45,189 bases of DNA from Campylobacter concisus (GCF_002913745.1 NZ_PPCG01000068.1:1-45189); one strand, 5' to 3'; positions 34,116-41,895 are shown, numbered from the stretch's first letter. Program-made: numbers and translations. The notes: generated by a model from the letters alone, not told the origin.

Positions 34116-35078
34116 CTAAACCGCCAAATTTAAGGTATTTTCTCTCATAGTTGTAATAGTTGTATCGGTTGTAGTCTCTGCTTTACAACTATATATCACG
34201 CTCTTGCCCATTTTACGGCTAAACCATAGCTTGCCGTCGAATTTATCGAGGCAATCCCTAGCCGTTCTATCGTCTTTTTCGTAATTCATAGCGTTTAGCA
34301 GCTCGGTCTTGTTTAGATCTCCGCCGGCTAGTATCTTTTGCGCTAGAGTAGTAAAATTTAGCTCGTATTCGCTCATTCTAGCTACCTCTACATCAAGCTC
34401 GTTTAGTTCTAAATTTAGCGTTTTTACGCAAAAACCGCTATCTTTTACTCCGGCTCTTTCTTTGGCTACTTCAAGTAAGAAATTTAACTCGTTTTCCTTA
34501 CTAGGGCGTTTTAATAGATGATACATAACGTCGAGAGAATTCCTTATATGGTTGCTGCCTTGATAGTTTTTACCGTCTTTGTTAGAGTGATGCAGGATGA
34601 TCACGGTAGCTCCTGCTTCGCGTAAATTCTTAAGCGCGCCAAATAGTCTATTTATACGGTTGTCGTTGTTGATGTCTACGAAGTCACGCAAGCTATCCAG
34701 GATAAAAACGCAATCTTTGTAAGCTTTACCTACGGCGTTTTCTTCTAGCTTTAGAACAAGCTCAAATCCGCAAAGCTCTAGCGTGCTGCGCTGGATATAA
34801 TTCATATTCTCGTAGCTTTCTATAAGTAGCCTATCTACGCCGCGCTGTTTGAGTACGCCTACTGGGTTGTCGTAGTCTATGAAAAACACCCTTTGACCCT
34901 CTTTGCAAAGTTTTTTAGCTAGAGCAAAGGCCATGTATCTTTTGCCCGTGCCGCCGTCCGCGTAGATTAGTGTGATTAGCTGCTTTACTAAAAAGCCCTC
35001 TATCAAAAACTCGACCGTTTCGTTGAAACTATCCTTGGTTAGGCTAGAATTTTTTAAAAACTCGAAAATTTCGCTCAT
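34116..35078 (-). CDS. RepA-like AAA ATPase with altered Walker A
   Basis: This 320-aa RecA-fold ATPase of the RepA/AAA_25 type starts at the ATG at 35078. Walker A reads GGTGKRY (42-48), with Arg where Ser or Thr is expected after Lys. Walker B is CVFILD (123-128), and the HHSNKDG motif (163-169) is typical of hexameric RepA helicases. Mu has no such protein, so it may aid replication or recombination in this phage subgroup. The start overlaps the upstream small gene (TAATG). Confidence 0.78.
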   Translation of the reverse strand: MSEIFEFLKNSSLTKDSFNETVEFLIEGFLVKQLITLIYADGGTGKRYMAFALAKKLCKEGQRVFFIDYDNPVGVLKQRGVDRLLIESYENMNYIQRSTLELCGFELVLKLEENAVGKAYKDCVFILDSLRDFVDINNDNRINRLFGALKNLREAGATVIILHHSNKDGKNYQGSNHIRNSLDVMYHLLKRPSKENELNFLLEVAKERAGVKDSGFCVKTLNLELNELDVEVARMSEYELNFTTLAQKILAGGDLNKTELLNAMNYEKDDRTARDCLDKFDGKLWFSRKMGKSVIYSCKAETTTDTTITTMRENTLNLAV

Positions 35079-35281
35079 TATAATCCTTTTTTCCACAGCT
35101 CTTTTTCTAAAAATCCACGGCTTAAACCACTGCACCTAGCTAGTTTTGATACGTTTAGCTTTCCGTTTTTAAAGCGGTAAAAACTAAGATCGTAGCTTAG
35201 AACATTATTAAGTTTAGCTTGATACGATGCTCTCTTTTTTGCGTGTAGATTATCAAGATGAATTCTTTGTTTAGTTGTCAA
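35078..35281 (-). CDS. unknown 67-aa basic protein
   Basis: This 67-aa protein uses a TTG start with AAGGA upstream. It is Lys/Arg-rich, with a possible HTH in the C-terminal half (GKLNVSKLARCSGLSRGFLE). Its stop overlaps the start of the ATPase gene, so the two are translationally coupled. It may be a DNA-binding accessory protein of that ATPase. Confidence 0.6.
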   Translation of the reverse strand: MTTKQRIHLDNLHAKKRASYQAKLNNVLSYDLSFYRFKNGKLNVSKLARCSGLSRGFLEKELWKKGL

Positions 35282-35299
35282 ACCGTCTTTCCTTAAAAT

Positions 35300-35360
35300 T
35301 AAACCTTTTAAAGAGCGTTAAAGTGGTTTAAAACGCTCTTTAAAGGGCTTAAAGCCCTTT
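35300..35360. repeat. 61-bp double-hairpin repeat, copy 1
   Basis: This element carries two adjacent inverted repeats: AAGAGCGTT with AACGCTCTT, then AAAGGGCTT with AAGCCCTTT. The same 61 bases recur at 35986-36046 with a single mismatch. It lies over the end of the membrane-protein gene and before the 67-aa gene. Possible roles are attenuator, RNA-processing site or DNA-binding site. Confidence 0.8.
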
Positions 35361-35603
35361 TAACCTCTCTTTAAATTTCTTCAACTCTTCATAGTCAAAT
35401 TTACAAACTGCTAGGACTATCATGACATATAGACATATAGCCATCATCATGTAAGGAACTAGCATTACAGTTATCGCTGCTGTAACTATATTTTTAGAAT
35501 CTCTTTTCCGTTCCGATTTAGGAATTACTATCCTGGTAGCAATGAGAGTTACTATAAAAGCATAAACGTTTAAAATTAGCCCCCACGTCAAAAAACCTAG
35601 CAT
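35349..35603 (-). CDS. small two-helix membrane protein
   Basis: This 84-aa protein starts at the ATG at 35603, with AGGAGAG upstream. It has two hydrophobic helices (LGFLTWGLILNVYAFIV and VTAAITVMLVPYMMMAICLY), separated by a basic loop (PKSERKRDSKN), and a charged tail. It is probably an inner-membrane protein of the early operon. Superinfection exclusion is a possibility, but no family is recognised. Confidence 0.65.
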   Translation of the reverse strand: MLGFLTWGLILNVYAFIVTLIATRIVIPKSERKRDSKNIVTAAITVMLVPYMMMAICLYVMIVLAVCKFDYEELKKFKERLKGL

Positions 35604-35965
35604 GATCTCTCCTTTATAAATTTTTTCATACACTCGTACGGATTTTGTCCGCGCTTAGCTATCTCGTCGAAAATATATCTTATGTGAGTGGTGATTGTGT
35701 AAAAGCCTATATGGCAGAAGAATCCCTCACGTCCTGCATTGATAGCGACTACGGCCATAGCGCAAAGTGAGTCGATATAATACTTGGGTGGATATTGCTG
35801 CAAGCTCGTCTCTTGCGTATATTTGCAAAACGCCGCTTGGTATTCCAAAAACGCACTATTAAATCGCTCGCTAAACTCCTCTTTGCACTTCTTTATAGTT
35901 GTGGCTTTTTGTTTTCTGTAGAGCTTTAGTAGCTCTTTGATCTCATCAAACTGTTCGTTCGTCAT
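35597..35965 (-). CDS. unknown 122-aa early protein
   Basis: This protein starts at the ATG at 35965 (AAGGAG, 5 nt). An N-terminal charged helix (FDEIKELLKLYRKQKATTIK) is followed by a region with several Cys and aromatic residues (GREGFFCHIGFYTITTHIRYI). It overlaps the downstream membrane-protein gene by 7 nt. No family is recognised. Confidence 0.65.
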   Translation of the reverse strand: MTNEQFDEIKELLKLYRKQKATTIKKCKEEFSERFNSAFLEYQAAFCKYTQETSLQQYPPKYYIDSLCAMAVVAINAGREGFFCHIGFYTITTHIRYIFDEIAKRGQNPYECMKKFIKERSC

Positions 35966-35985
35966 GCTTGCTCCTTTCAAAATTT

Positions 35986-36046
35986 TAAACCTTTTAAAGA
36001 GCGTTAAAGTGATTTAAAACGCTCTTTAAAGGGCTTAAAGCCCTTT
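35986..36046. repeat. 61-bp double-hairpin repeat, copy 2
   Basis: This is the second copy of the element at 35300-35360, identical except for one base. The same two inverted repeats are intact. It overlaps the 3' end of the 42-aa gene. Two near-identical copies 0.69 kb apart flank the 84- and 122-aa genes as a direct repeat. Confidence 0.8.
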
Positions 36047-36163
36047 AACACAAATTCTTAATTTTTCTCGTCTTACAAACCTAGGCAAAAGCCTATTTTT
36101 ACTATCTTTTAACTTTTTAAAGTCGCACCAATAAATTTGAAAATCGCTCTTTATCTCGTTCAT
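36035..36163 (-). CDS. small 42-aa protein after gam
   Basis: This short frame overlaps the gam stop by ATGA and has GGAG 8 nt upstream. It encodes a basic peptide beginning MNEIKSDFQIYWCDFKKLK and ending RICVKGL. Its stop lies inside the 61-bp repeat. Coupling to gam supports its reality. No function is known. Confidence 0.5.
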   Translation of the reverse strand: MNEIKSDFQIYWCDFKKLKDSKNRLLPRFVRREKLRICVKGL

Positions 36164-36648
36164 TTTCCTATCTCCAGGCTCTCTATCTTAGGCACTATCC
36201 TAAAATTATCTTTCACTACTCTTTTAAGACCGAGTTTTACTAAATCCTCGTCTTTTAGCTCCGCAAGTGCTTCCTTGTTAGGCTTTTCTTCATATATAAT
36301 GCACTCTTTACCTAATCCAAATGCCTTTATTGAGCTTAACAAACTCTCAAGCTTGGCTTTTACGGTAGGTACTCTTACGCTTTTGCTTATGCGGTAGCCG
36401 ATCTCTCCAAAGGTAAATTCTTTTGAGCGTTTTTCGGCAAATTCAGCCTTATTGTCCTCACAAAATAGTGTGATTTGCTGCTCGATGTAGCTCTTTTCGC
36501 TCTCGAGTCTTTCAACTTCGCTCTTTCTAGCTTCTTTTATACGGTTACACTCAAGCGTTACTTCACCGTTGATTTTTTCTATACCTACGCTTACTTCGCA
36601 TAGTCTTTTTAGAGCGACGTCTACGTCGCTAAAACTATTTATTTGCAT
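36160..36648 (-). CDS. gam: Gam-like host nuclease inhibitor
   Basis: This 162-aa protein matches the Mu Gam family (174 aa). A long N-terminal coiled coil (RIKEARKSEVERLESEKSYIEQQI) is followed by the conserved FTFGEIGYRISKSVRVP segment and LVKLGLKRVVKDNFR. Gam is a Ku-like homodimer that binds DNA ends and protects them from RecBCD/AddAB-type nucleases. It lies in the early operon, as in Mu. Confidence 0.9.
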   Translation of the reverse strand: MQINSFSDVDVALKRLCEVSVGIEKINGEVTLECNRIKEARKSEVERLESEKSYIEQQITLFCEDNKAEFAEKRSKEFTFGEIGYRISKSVRVPTVKAKLESLLSSIKAFGLGKECIIYEEKPNKEALAELKDEDLVKLGLKRVVKDNFRIVPKIESLEIGK

Positions 36649-36683
36649 CTTTTACTCCTCATTAAAAATTTTTATTAGCCCTA

Positions 36684-37025
36684 TCACTCAAACAAACTAA
36701 ATTTAAGCTCACTAAGACCATATTCTTTAGCCCACGCCGCCTCTTGTGCCATGCCTGTACTCTTGTCGCTCCACTTGCACGGATGGCGGTAGTAGTAGCT
36801 GCACACTCTAAGCAGTTCTTCGCAGTTTTTCATTACTCTTTCACGCTCAAGCTCGCTATATATATCCATCCACGCAAGTACGGGCGAGATAGGCTCGTAG
36901 CCGTTAGCTCTGACGATAGTGCAAGCCTGCTGCGCTATTTGCTTAGCGTAGTAGTTTCTGTCCCGATCTTTGCACTCTATGCTTGAGTAGGGAGTAGAAA
37001 CAAACACTAATCTCGCTGTTTTCAT
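36684..37025 (-). CDS. deoxyribosyltransferase-like protein (DUF4406-type)
   Basis: This 113-aa protein starts VFVSTPYSS and contains RNYYAKQIAQQACTIVRANGYEPISPVL, then ELLRVCSYYYRH and STGMAQEAAWAKEYG. This is the pattern of the nucleoside 2-deoxyribosyltransferase-like DUF4406/DUF1937 group. The GM-x2-E motif would carry the catalytic Glu. It might modify nucleotides or sense them. The activity is not established. Confidence 0.7.
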   Translation of the reverse strand: MKTARLVFVSTPYSSIECKDRDRNYYAKQIAQQACTIVRANGYEPISPVLAWMDIYSELERERVMKNCEELLRVCSYYYRHPCKWSDKSTGMAQEAAWAKEYGLSELKFSLFE

Positions 37026-37089
37026 CTATTCTCCTTTCTTAAAAATTTAACTTTATAGGAAGCTCCGCAGAGCTCCCGAAAAATCAAAT

Positions 37090-37347
37090 TTAAGCCGCCG
37101 TATCGATTACTTTACCGTCGGCTGTTCTTATGATATATTTGCCTACTAGCTTAAACATACTCTTTGAGTAGTCCGCCTTTTGGCCCTTTATCATGCTTCC
37201 GCGCCTTATGCCCCATAGTTCACCTTTAGCACTTACTCTCATTTCAAATCCTTTCTCTTCAAATTCTCTCACCAGCCTAACTAGCCCCGCCGCTTGCGTT
37301 CGCTCCACCGCGCGATTTTCAAGAGGATTTATAGCTATATCCATCAT
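37090..37347 (-). CDS. unknown 85-aa early phage protein
   Basis: This small protein has a helical middle (TQAAGLVRLVREFEEKGFEMRV) and a strand-rich C-terminus (LWGIRRGSMIK). GGAG lies 6 nt before the first of two adjacent ATGs. It lies between the MuB-like gene and the DUF4406-type gene. No family is recognised. Confidence 0.65.
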   Translation of the reverse strand: MMDIAINPLENRAVERTQAAGLVRLVREFEEKGFEMRVSAKGELWGIRRGSMIKGQKADYSKSMFKLVGKYIIRTADGKVIDTAA

Positions 37348-37381
37348 TTTTTACTCCTTACAACTATTACAACCGTTACAA

Positions 37382-38311
37382 CTATAAAAGCAACATCTTT
37401 GTAGCCTCTTTGACTACGTCTTCGTTTATAGGGGTCTTTGCGTATTCGCTTAGCATCTTTGCCCTTCTTAGCAGCTTTTCGGTCTTTCTGAAATTTCCTT
37501 TAGCTAGCGCTTCTATTAGATCGATGCATGGTTTTTGCGTTACGCCGAAGTTTTTGCAAACTGCTTCTAGGTCGTCTCTTATTTTTTTCTTGTCTTCGTC
37601 TACATAGGAAAGTCCGCCTAGTATCCATTTATTTCCGACTCTCGAGCTTAGCTGCTCTAGCTCGTTTCCACTCTTTGAAGCTGTTAAATTTATGAGCAGC
37701 TTGTTTGTGCCCACGAGTACCAGAGTAGCGCGGCTAAAATCATGCATCCTGCGCAAGCTTTCAAGCGCGCGGTAAGGCAAATGCTCGGCCTCGTCTATAA
37801 TGATCGTTCTGCTTACCTTTTTTAGAGCTTCCGCGCTTTGACGTATTAGCTCGTCTATGCTTCCTTTGTCGTTTAGTCCGAGCTCTCTAGCTAAAATTTT
37901 AAAAAGGCTCTTTGCGGATGTATTTATGGTAGCCTCGATTAGAATGCTGTCTGGATGCGTTCTTACGTATTCGCGAACGGCTCTTGTCTTTCCGCTGCCA
38001 GCTACTCCGCTTATCATTGCCATATCTCTATCTTGTACCGCCCAGCCGATCACTGCGTGTATGCTTTTGGCGTCCTTGGTTTTTACGAAAGGTAGCTCGT
38101 CTTGTAAAACGTCCACTTTTTGGATAAAATTGTCGAGATAATTTTTAGCTGGCTCTTCTACTTTGTCGGCATACTTGTAGCTAGAGCCTTCCTTTATATA
38201 TCCCGAGATATACGCGGGATTTATTCCCAACGCCGTAGCAAATTTGTTCTGACTCATACCGCTTGTTTTATTAGCTTCGATGAAGTCTTTTATTCTGTCT
38301 GCTAACTGCAT
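37382..38311 (-). CDS. MuB-like transposition ATPase
   Basis: This 309-aa protein is close to Mu B (312 aa). An N-terminal HTH (about 15-45, with NKFATALGINPAYISGY) precedes an AAA+ domain with Walker A GVAGSGKT (102-109) and Walker B TIIIDEAE (169-176). MuB-type proteins pick target DNA, stimulate the transposase and give target immunity. It is the next gene after the transposase in the early operon. Confidence 0.93.
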   Translation of the reverse strand: MQLADRIKDFIEANKTSGMSQNKFATALGINPAYISGYIKEGSSYKYADKVEEPAKNYLDNFIQKVDVLQDELPFVKTKDAKSIHAVIGWAVQDRDMAMISGVAGSGKTRAVREYVRTHPDSILIEATINTSAKSLFKILARELGLNDKGSIDELIRQSAEALKKVSRTIIIDEAEHLPYRALESLRRMHDFSRATLVLVGTNKLLINLTASKSGNELEQLSSRVGNKWILGGLSYVDEDKKKIRDDLEAVCKNFGVTQKPCIDLIEALAKGNFRKTEKLLRRAKMLSEYAKTPINEDVVKEATKMLLL

Positions 38312-38387
38312 TTTTCCTCCTTTGATTTTGGTTTTTAAATGTTTTAAACGCCGTTTAATAGGACTTTAAACGACCTTGAAAGCATTT

Positions 38388-39599
38388 TTATTCTCCGCTT
38401 GCTATCTCTATGGCGTCGTCTACGGAAAATTTCTTTTTAGTCGTTCTCTCTGCGGTAAATTCGTTTAACTTATCGTAATCAAACCCCGCATTTATTATGT
38501 TATTTACCTCTTTTTGCCTTTTTATAGTCTCTTTTAGCGTTTCTATCTTGTCGTCGTCTTCGTAGTTAAAATTCTCAGGCTTTAACGCCTCTTTATGGGC
38601 TTCAAGCATTACTTCAAGATCATAATTAACGTTTAGTCTAGTAAATTCGCTAAATTCGGCGCGTTTGATGACGGCTCTTATGGTTCTCATGTTCTCTTTG
38701 AATACCTTTTTGACCATCTTATAGGTCTCGGCACTCATCGGACATATATTTTTATCTTTTGCCTCACAGATGAAAGTTCCTTCCAAATCAAATACGAATA
38801 TCGAGCTTACGTCGTCTATGTTTTCGCTAACTAGCACCTGTGTTCCCACTGGTGGTAAAAACGCACTAACGAAAACAAGCGCCTCGTAGCTAATACCCTT
38901 CTTGCCGACTACCCTAGACTCCAACCCTCCAGCATGTAGCATAAATTCCTCTTTTCTTACACCTTTTAGCGGTGTAGTATCAGCGTTCCACCTTTTTATT
39001 GGGCTGCTCCTTTTTATGCCCATCAGATCCCAGGTTAGTACCTCGGTCTCAAATCTAGCTCTTGCTTGATCGAGCGTGAGAAGATACTTTAGGTTTGTCT
39101 TTTTAGGAAGTCCGTTTTCGTCCTTGGCATGCCTATCTTTTTTGGGTGTTCTTTGCTCGATAGCTTCACGCATAGCTAGATTAAAGTCTAGGTATCCAGG
39201 CGTTTGAGAGATACCAGCGTGTTGAAGTGTGCCGAAATGTCTCTCTACAAAGCCCTTTTCATCACCGCTATATGCGATTGCTCTATCGTAGTCGATGTGT
39301 AGGCCGTTTAGTAGATACTGAAACTGTTTGCTTAGATAGTCCTTTCCGTTATCACCTTTGATATAGTCTGGTTTGCCTAGTGTATTTAAGGCTTTCCACA
39401 TCAGCCTTATAAGGCCTAGCGCATTAGACTCCCTTTCTATGCTAGCTACGCATCTGCCGCTATAAACATCTACAAAACTTAAGATATTAGCTCGTATAGC
39501 CTCGCCTTTTTCTCCGTCTCTTACCATCACGTCAAGCGGCGAGCTGTCTATCTGCCAGCATTGGTTGCGTCTGGTTATCATCTCGCCTTGATCTCCCAT
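38388..39599 (-). CDS. MuA-like transposase, catalytic part
   Basis: This 403-aa frame contains the RNase H-like DDE core: Asp18 in WQIDSSPLDV, Asp83 in IKGDNGKDY and Glu119 in KGFVERHFGTL. A beta-barrel region and a charged C-terminal domain that would contact MuB follow. Its ATG has no ribosome-binding site, and the frame is open upstream to 39641 with sensible sequence (AKSYQQPAMGDQGE). It therefore looks like the second half of one transposase gene, joined by a +1 shift. The fusion would be about 682 aa against 663 for MuA. Confidence 0.88.
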   Translation of the reverse strand: MGDQGEMITRRNQCWQIDSSPLDVMVRDGEKGEAIRANILSFVDVYSGRCVASIERESNALGLIRLMWKALNTLGKPDYIKGDNGKDYLSKQFQYLLNGLHIDYDRAIAYSGDEKGFVERHFGTLQHAGISQTPGYLDFNLAMREAIEQRTPKKDRHAKDENGLPKKTNLKYLLTLDQARARFETEVLTWDLMGIKRSSPIKRWNADTTPLKGVRKEEFMLHAGGLESRVVGKKGISYEALVFVSAFLPPVGTQVLVSENIDDVSSIFVFDLEGTFICEAKDKNICPMSAETYKMVKKVFKENMRTIRAVIKRAEFSEFTRLNVNYDLEVMLEAHKEALKPENFNYEDDDKIETLKETIKRQKEVNNIINAGFDYDKLNEFTAERTTKKKFSVDDAIEIASGE

Positions 39600-39624
39600 G
39601 GCAGGTTGCTGATAGCTTTTTGCT

Positions 39625-40437
39625 TTATCTTCGCTTCGTGATCATTACGTATTCTAATCGTTTGCTAGAGTCGTCATAATAGCCGTCTAAATACCTTTTT
39701 ATCACCCCAGCATCAAAGAGCGGCTTTATATCTCCGCTTATAAATTTAGGAAATTTTTTAGCCTCGCCGCTTCGGTAAAAATGCTCCTTATGTAAATCAC
39801 GCCAGACTTGAGAGATATTTAAACCTCCAGCTCCGTAAGCTCTAAATTTAGTGAGGATAAACTCCCTCATCCACTCTTCGAGCACGCTGGCGTTTTTCCT
39901 ATGCTTACCACGCTTGTCTATCAGCGCCGCCGCGCCCTTTTCTTTATAGGCCTTTTGCCATCTAAAAAGGTTTGCCTCACTTATACCGCTATCTTCGCAA
40001 AACTTTTTACATGACACGCCACGTTTTTTAGCCTCTTCATACTCTTTTAGCACTCTTATCTTTTTGTTTATCTCATCTTTTTCACTATCATCTAGCACTG
40101 CATACTCTCCGCCAAAATTCTCTTTTTTACTCGCGCCCTCTTTGTTCTTGCCGCCGCCCTTGATCTCGCTAAATTTCATCTGTCTAAATCCGCTTTGCTC
40201 AGAGCTATCCTCTACGTATACACTTACGTCTTTATCTGCCTTGCCGCTCTTTATCGCCGCGTCTATGTCGGCGATCTCTACTGCAAATAGCAGCTTTGCT
40301 CCGCCACGGCTTCTGGTGCCAGCGTCAGATATCTTTATGAATGGATATTTTGCTGAGCCCCTATTTATAGAATTTGCTAAAGCTCTTGGATGTATGCCGA
40401 AAATTTCAGCAGCCACAGCAGTTTTGACATAGATCAT
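39625..40437 (-). CDS. MuA-like transposase, DNA-binding part
   Basis: This 270-aa frame carries the N-terminal DNA-binding region. An HTH near the start (TAVAAEIFGIHPRALANSINRG) fits the Mu_DNA_bind type. A second HTH (FCEDSGISEANLFRWQKAYK, about residues 145-165) and the I-gamma-like part follow. It stops 25 nt before the ATG of the catalytic part, in a different frame. The switch must occur within the 19 nt at 39627-39645. It may be a programmed shift or an inactivating mutation. Confidence 0.85.
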   Translation of the reverse strand: MIYVKTAVAAEIFGIHPRALANSINRGSAKYPFIKISDAGTRSRGGAKLLFAVEIADIDAAIKSGKADKDVSVYVEDSSEQSGFRQMKFSEIKGGGKNKEGASKKENFGGEYAVLDDSEKDEINKKIRVLKEYEEAKKRGVSCKKFCEDSGISEANLFRWQKAYKEKGAAALIDKRGKHRKNASVLEEWMREFILTKFRAYGAGGLNISQVWRDLHKEHFYRSGEAKKFPKFISGDIKPLFDAGVIKRYLDGYYDDSSKRLEYVMITKRR

Positions 40438-40662
40438 TTAGCTAGCCTTGCTCTCTTCTTGTTCTTTTTTAAGACCACTTGGAAGCTCTTTGATTATTCC
40501 CTCACTTAAAAGCACTTCAAACACTTTCCTTGAAGTAGCGAAATTTTTACTACCTGCCACTTGGCCGTTTATCACCATATAGGTAGTGCGCTCACTTAGA
40601 TCGTGTTTTTTAGCCCACTGCCTTATGCTTATGCAGTTATCGGTAAAGTATTTCTTTATCAC
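40438..40662 (-). CDS. Ner-like DNA-binding protein
   Basis: This 74-aa protein has an HTH (SIRQWAKKHDLSERTTYMVING) resembling Ner-type regulators that shut down early transcription. I prefer a GTG start at 40662, 6 nt from AAGGAG, over an ATG at 40689 that lacks a ribosome-binding site and falls in the 23-bp repeat. Its stop directly precedes the transposase gene, as for ner in Mu. Confidence 0.75.
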   Translation of the reverse strand: MIKKYFTDNCISIRQWAKKHDLSERTTYMVINGQVAGSKNFATSRKVFEVLLSEGIIKELPSGLKKEQEESKAS

Positions 40663-40680
40663 TTTGCGCTCCTTTCTTTT

Positions 40681-40703
40681 AATTTTCATAGTTAATAAGA
40701 CTT
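40681..40703 (-). repeat. 23-bp switch repeat, copy next to ner
   Basis: This sequence on the minus strand (core AAGTCTTATTAAC) matches 22 of 23 bases at 41726-41748 on the plus strand. The similarity continues for several bases beyond. The two copies face outward, one just before the Ner-like gene and one before the repressor, so they look like paired operators. Confidence 0.75.
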
Positions 40704-40716
40704 TTATAGAATTTTT

Positions 40717-40765
40717 AAGCCCTCGTAAGTAAAATTTACTTGCTGCTATTTTTATACGAGGACTT
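40717..40765. promoter_or_regulatory. dyad operator between ner-like and 189-aa genes
   Basis: Inverted arms with core CCTCGTA (40717-40727) and TACGAGG (40755-40765) match at 10 of 11 positions. They enclose a second perfect palindrome AAGTAAA-A-TTTACTT at 40727-40741. The region separates divergent genes, and a TATAAA on the minus strand (near 40704) could be the early promoter -10. It is probably the early operator. Confidence 0.6.
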
Positions 40766-40769
40766 AAAA

Positions 40770-41339
40770 ATGCTATATTTTTGCTACAAAACTCATGGAC
40801 TTAGATTTAACGAACATCGAGCGTTAGATTTAAAAGACGATCTTAAAACGATGAAACATTTTAGACCCGATCTAGTAGATGCTTACGAGTATATACATGG
40901 GGGCATCATTAATCTAAACGCTTACGCTTCTTGTTTTCAAAAAATGTACAAAGTGGCTCTCAATTATCATCCCAAATATCAGCTAGTATCAGGCTCTACC
41001 GATTACGTCGGTATATTAGCTCATAGTAAAGACGGCGACATCGCATCGCAGCTATCTTTATCCATAGAGATAAAAACCAAAGTGCTGCTAATACCTTTTT
41101 TAAATGAGGATTTTTTCTTTATTCCTAAAATTCTCAAAAATAAAAAGATAAAGATAGAAAACAAAAATAGCTTTCTATCTAGCCCAGATAGTTCGCCGTT
41201 CCCAAAAAAGAGCGTTCAAAACAGGCTATTTTTCCCTTTATTTAAAGAGATAGATAGCCTTAATTCAAAACTAGACGAACTAGAAATTTCAGGAAAAGCG
41301 CCCATGCTTTACGATGAGCGCCGTAGACTATCTTTTTGA
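40770..41339 (+). CDS. unknown protein in the immunity region
   Basis: This 189-aa protein starts at the ATG at 40770 with GAGG upstream. It begins MLYFCYKTHGLRFNEHRAL and has a mid IHGGIINLNAYASCFQ segment, a strand-rich VLLIPFLNEDFFFIP and a Lys/Ser-rich end. There is no signal peptide or recognised domain. It lies against the flow of the early operon, between the Ner-like and repressor genes, and converges with a 12-nt overlap on the 126-aa gene. A role in immunity or defence is a guess from position. Confidence 0.65.
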   Translation: MLYFCYKTHGLRFNEHRALDLKDDLKTMKHFRPDLVDAYEYIHGGIINLNAYASCFQKMYKVALNYHPKYQLVSGSTDYVGILAHSKDGDIASQLSLSIEIKTKVLLIPFLNEDFFFIPKILKNKKIKIENKNSFLSSPDSSPFPKKSVQNRLFFPLFKEIDSLNSKLDELEISGKAPMLYDERRRLSF

Positions 41340-41708
41340 TAGAGTTATAGCTTCCTGATAAAAGGCTCGTCTTTCAATTTCTCGCTTTTTAAGCTTTTTT
41401 GCTTTATATTCGAGGATGCCGTCGATAAACTTTTTTGGAATTTTCATATCTTTTAGCTCATGCTTTATATTTGAAAGCTCGTTTTTAACGGCTTTTTCTA
41501 TACGAGCGTGATCGCTTCCGTCAAATTTGAAGTAATTGCACCCCAAAAAGCAACACTCTTTAGCGGCATCGATAACTTCTCCGCTAAGACTCATAGACTT
41601 TATCTGGGCCCTCATACGAGCCAACTCTTTTTTAAAACCTTTGCGAGCTACTTTAAGTTGCCCTTCCTTAAGCTTACTAGAAGCTCTTTGCATGTTTTGC
41701 GTCTTCAT
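41328..41708 (-). CDS. unknown basic protein in the immunity region
   Basis: This 126-aa protein is very Lys/Arg-rich and helical (KEGQLKVARKGFKKELARMR). A CCFLGCNYFKFDG segment near the centre may bind a metal ion. AAGGAG precedes the ATG. It is convergent with the 189-aa gene and divergent from the repressor. It might be a nucleic-acid binding partner. No family is recognised. Confidence 0.65.
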   Translation of the reverse strand: MKTQNMQRASSKLKEGQLKVARKGFKKELARMRAQIKSMSLSGEVIDAAKECCFLGCNYFKFDGSDHARIEKAVKNELSNIKHELKDMKIPKKFIDGILEYKAKKLKKREIERRAFYQEAITLSKR

Positions 41709-41725
41709 AACGTCTCCTTTTGGAT

Positions 41726-41748
41726 AAGTCTTATTAACAATGAAAATT
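41726..41748 (+). repeat. 23-bp switch repeat, copy next to repressor
   Basis: This is the partner of the element at 40681-40703, in the opposite orientation with one mismatch. It lies between the 126-aa gene and the repressor, pointing at the repressor. Together the copies bracket a 1.0-kb cassette. Confidence 0.75.
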
Positions 41749-41795
41749 TAAAGAACTATTTTTCAAACCTTTGAAAGATTTAATCTCAAATAAGA

Positions 41796-41801
41796 TATAA
41801 T
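41796..41801 (+). promoter_or_regulatory. -10 box of the repressor gene
   Basis: TATAAT on the plus strand lies 28 nt before the operator palindrome and 95 nt before the chosen repressor start. No -35 is obvious. The operator downstream of it would allow the repressor to control its own gene. Confidence 0.4.
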
Positions 41802-41828
41802 TTTTCGTAGATTTGAAAGAATTATATA

Positions 41829-41861
41829 GTATTTTAACCTTATTTGTCAAGGTTAAAATAC
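41829..41861. promoter_or_regulatory. 13-bp palindromic operator at repressor gene
   Basis: Perfect 13-bp arms (GTATTTTAACCTT and its inverse) flank a 7-nt spacer, 35 nt upstream of the repressor ATG. The symmetry and placement are those of an operator bound by a dimeric CI/LexA-like repressor. Confidence 0.75.
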
Positions 41862-41895
41862 CATGTTCATACATTTTTTAATCAAAGGCGGCAAA

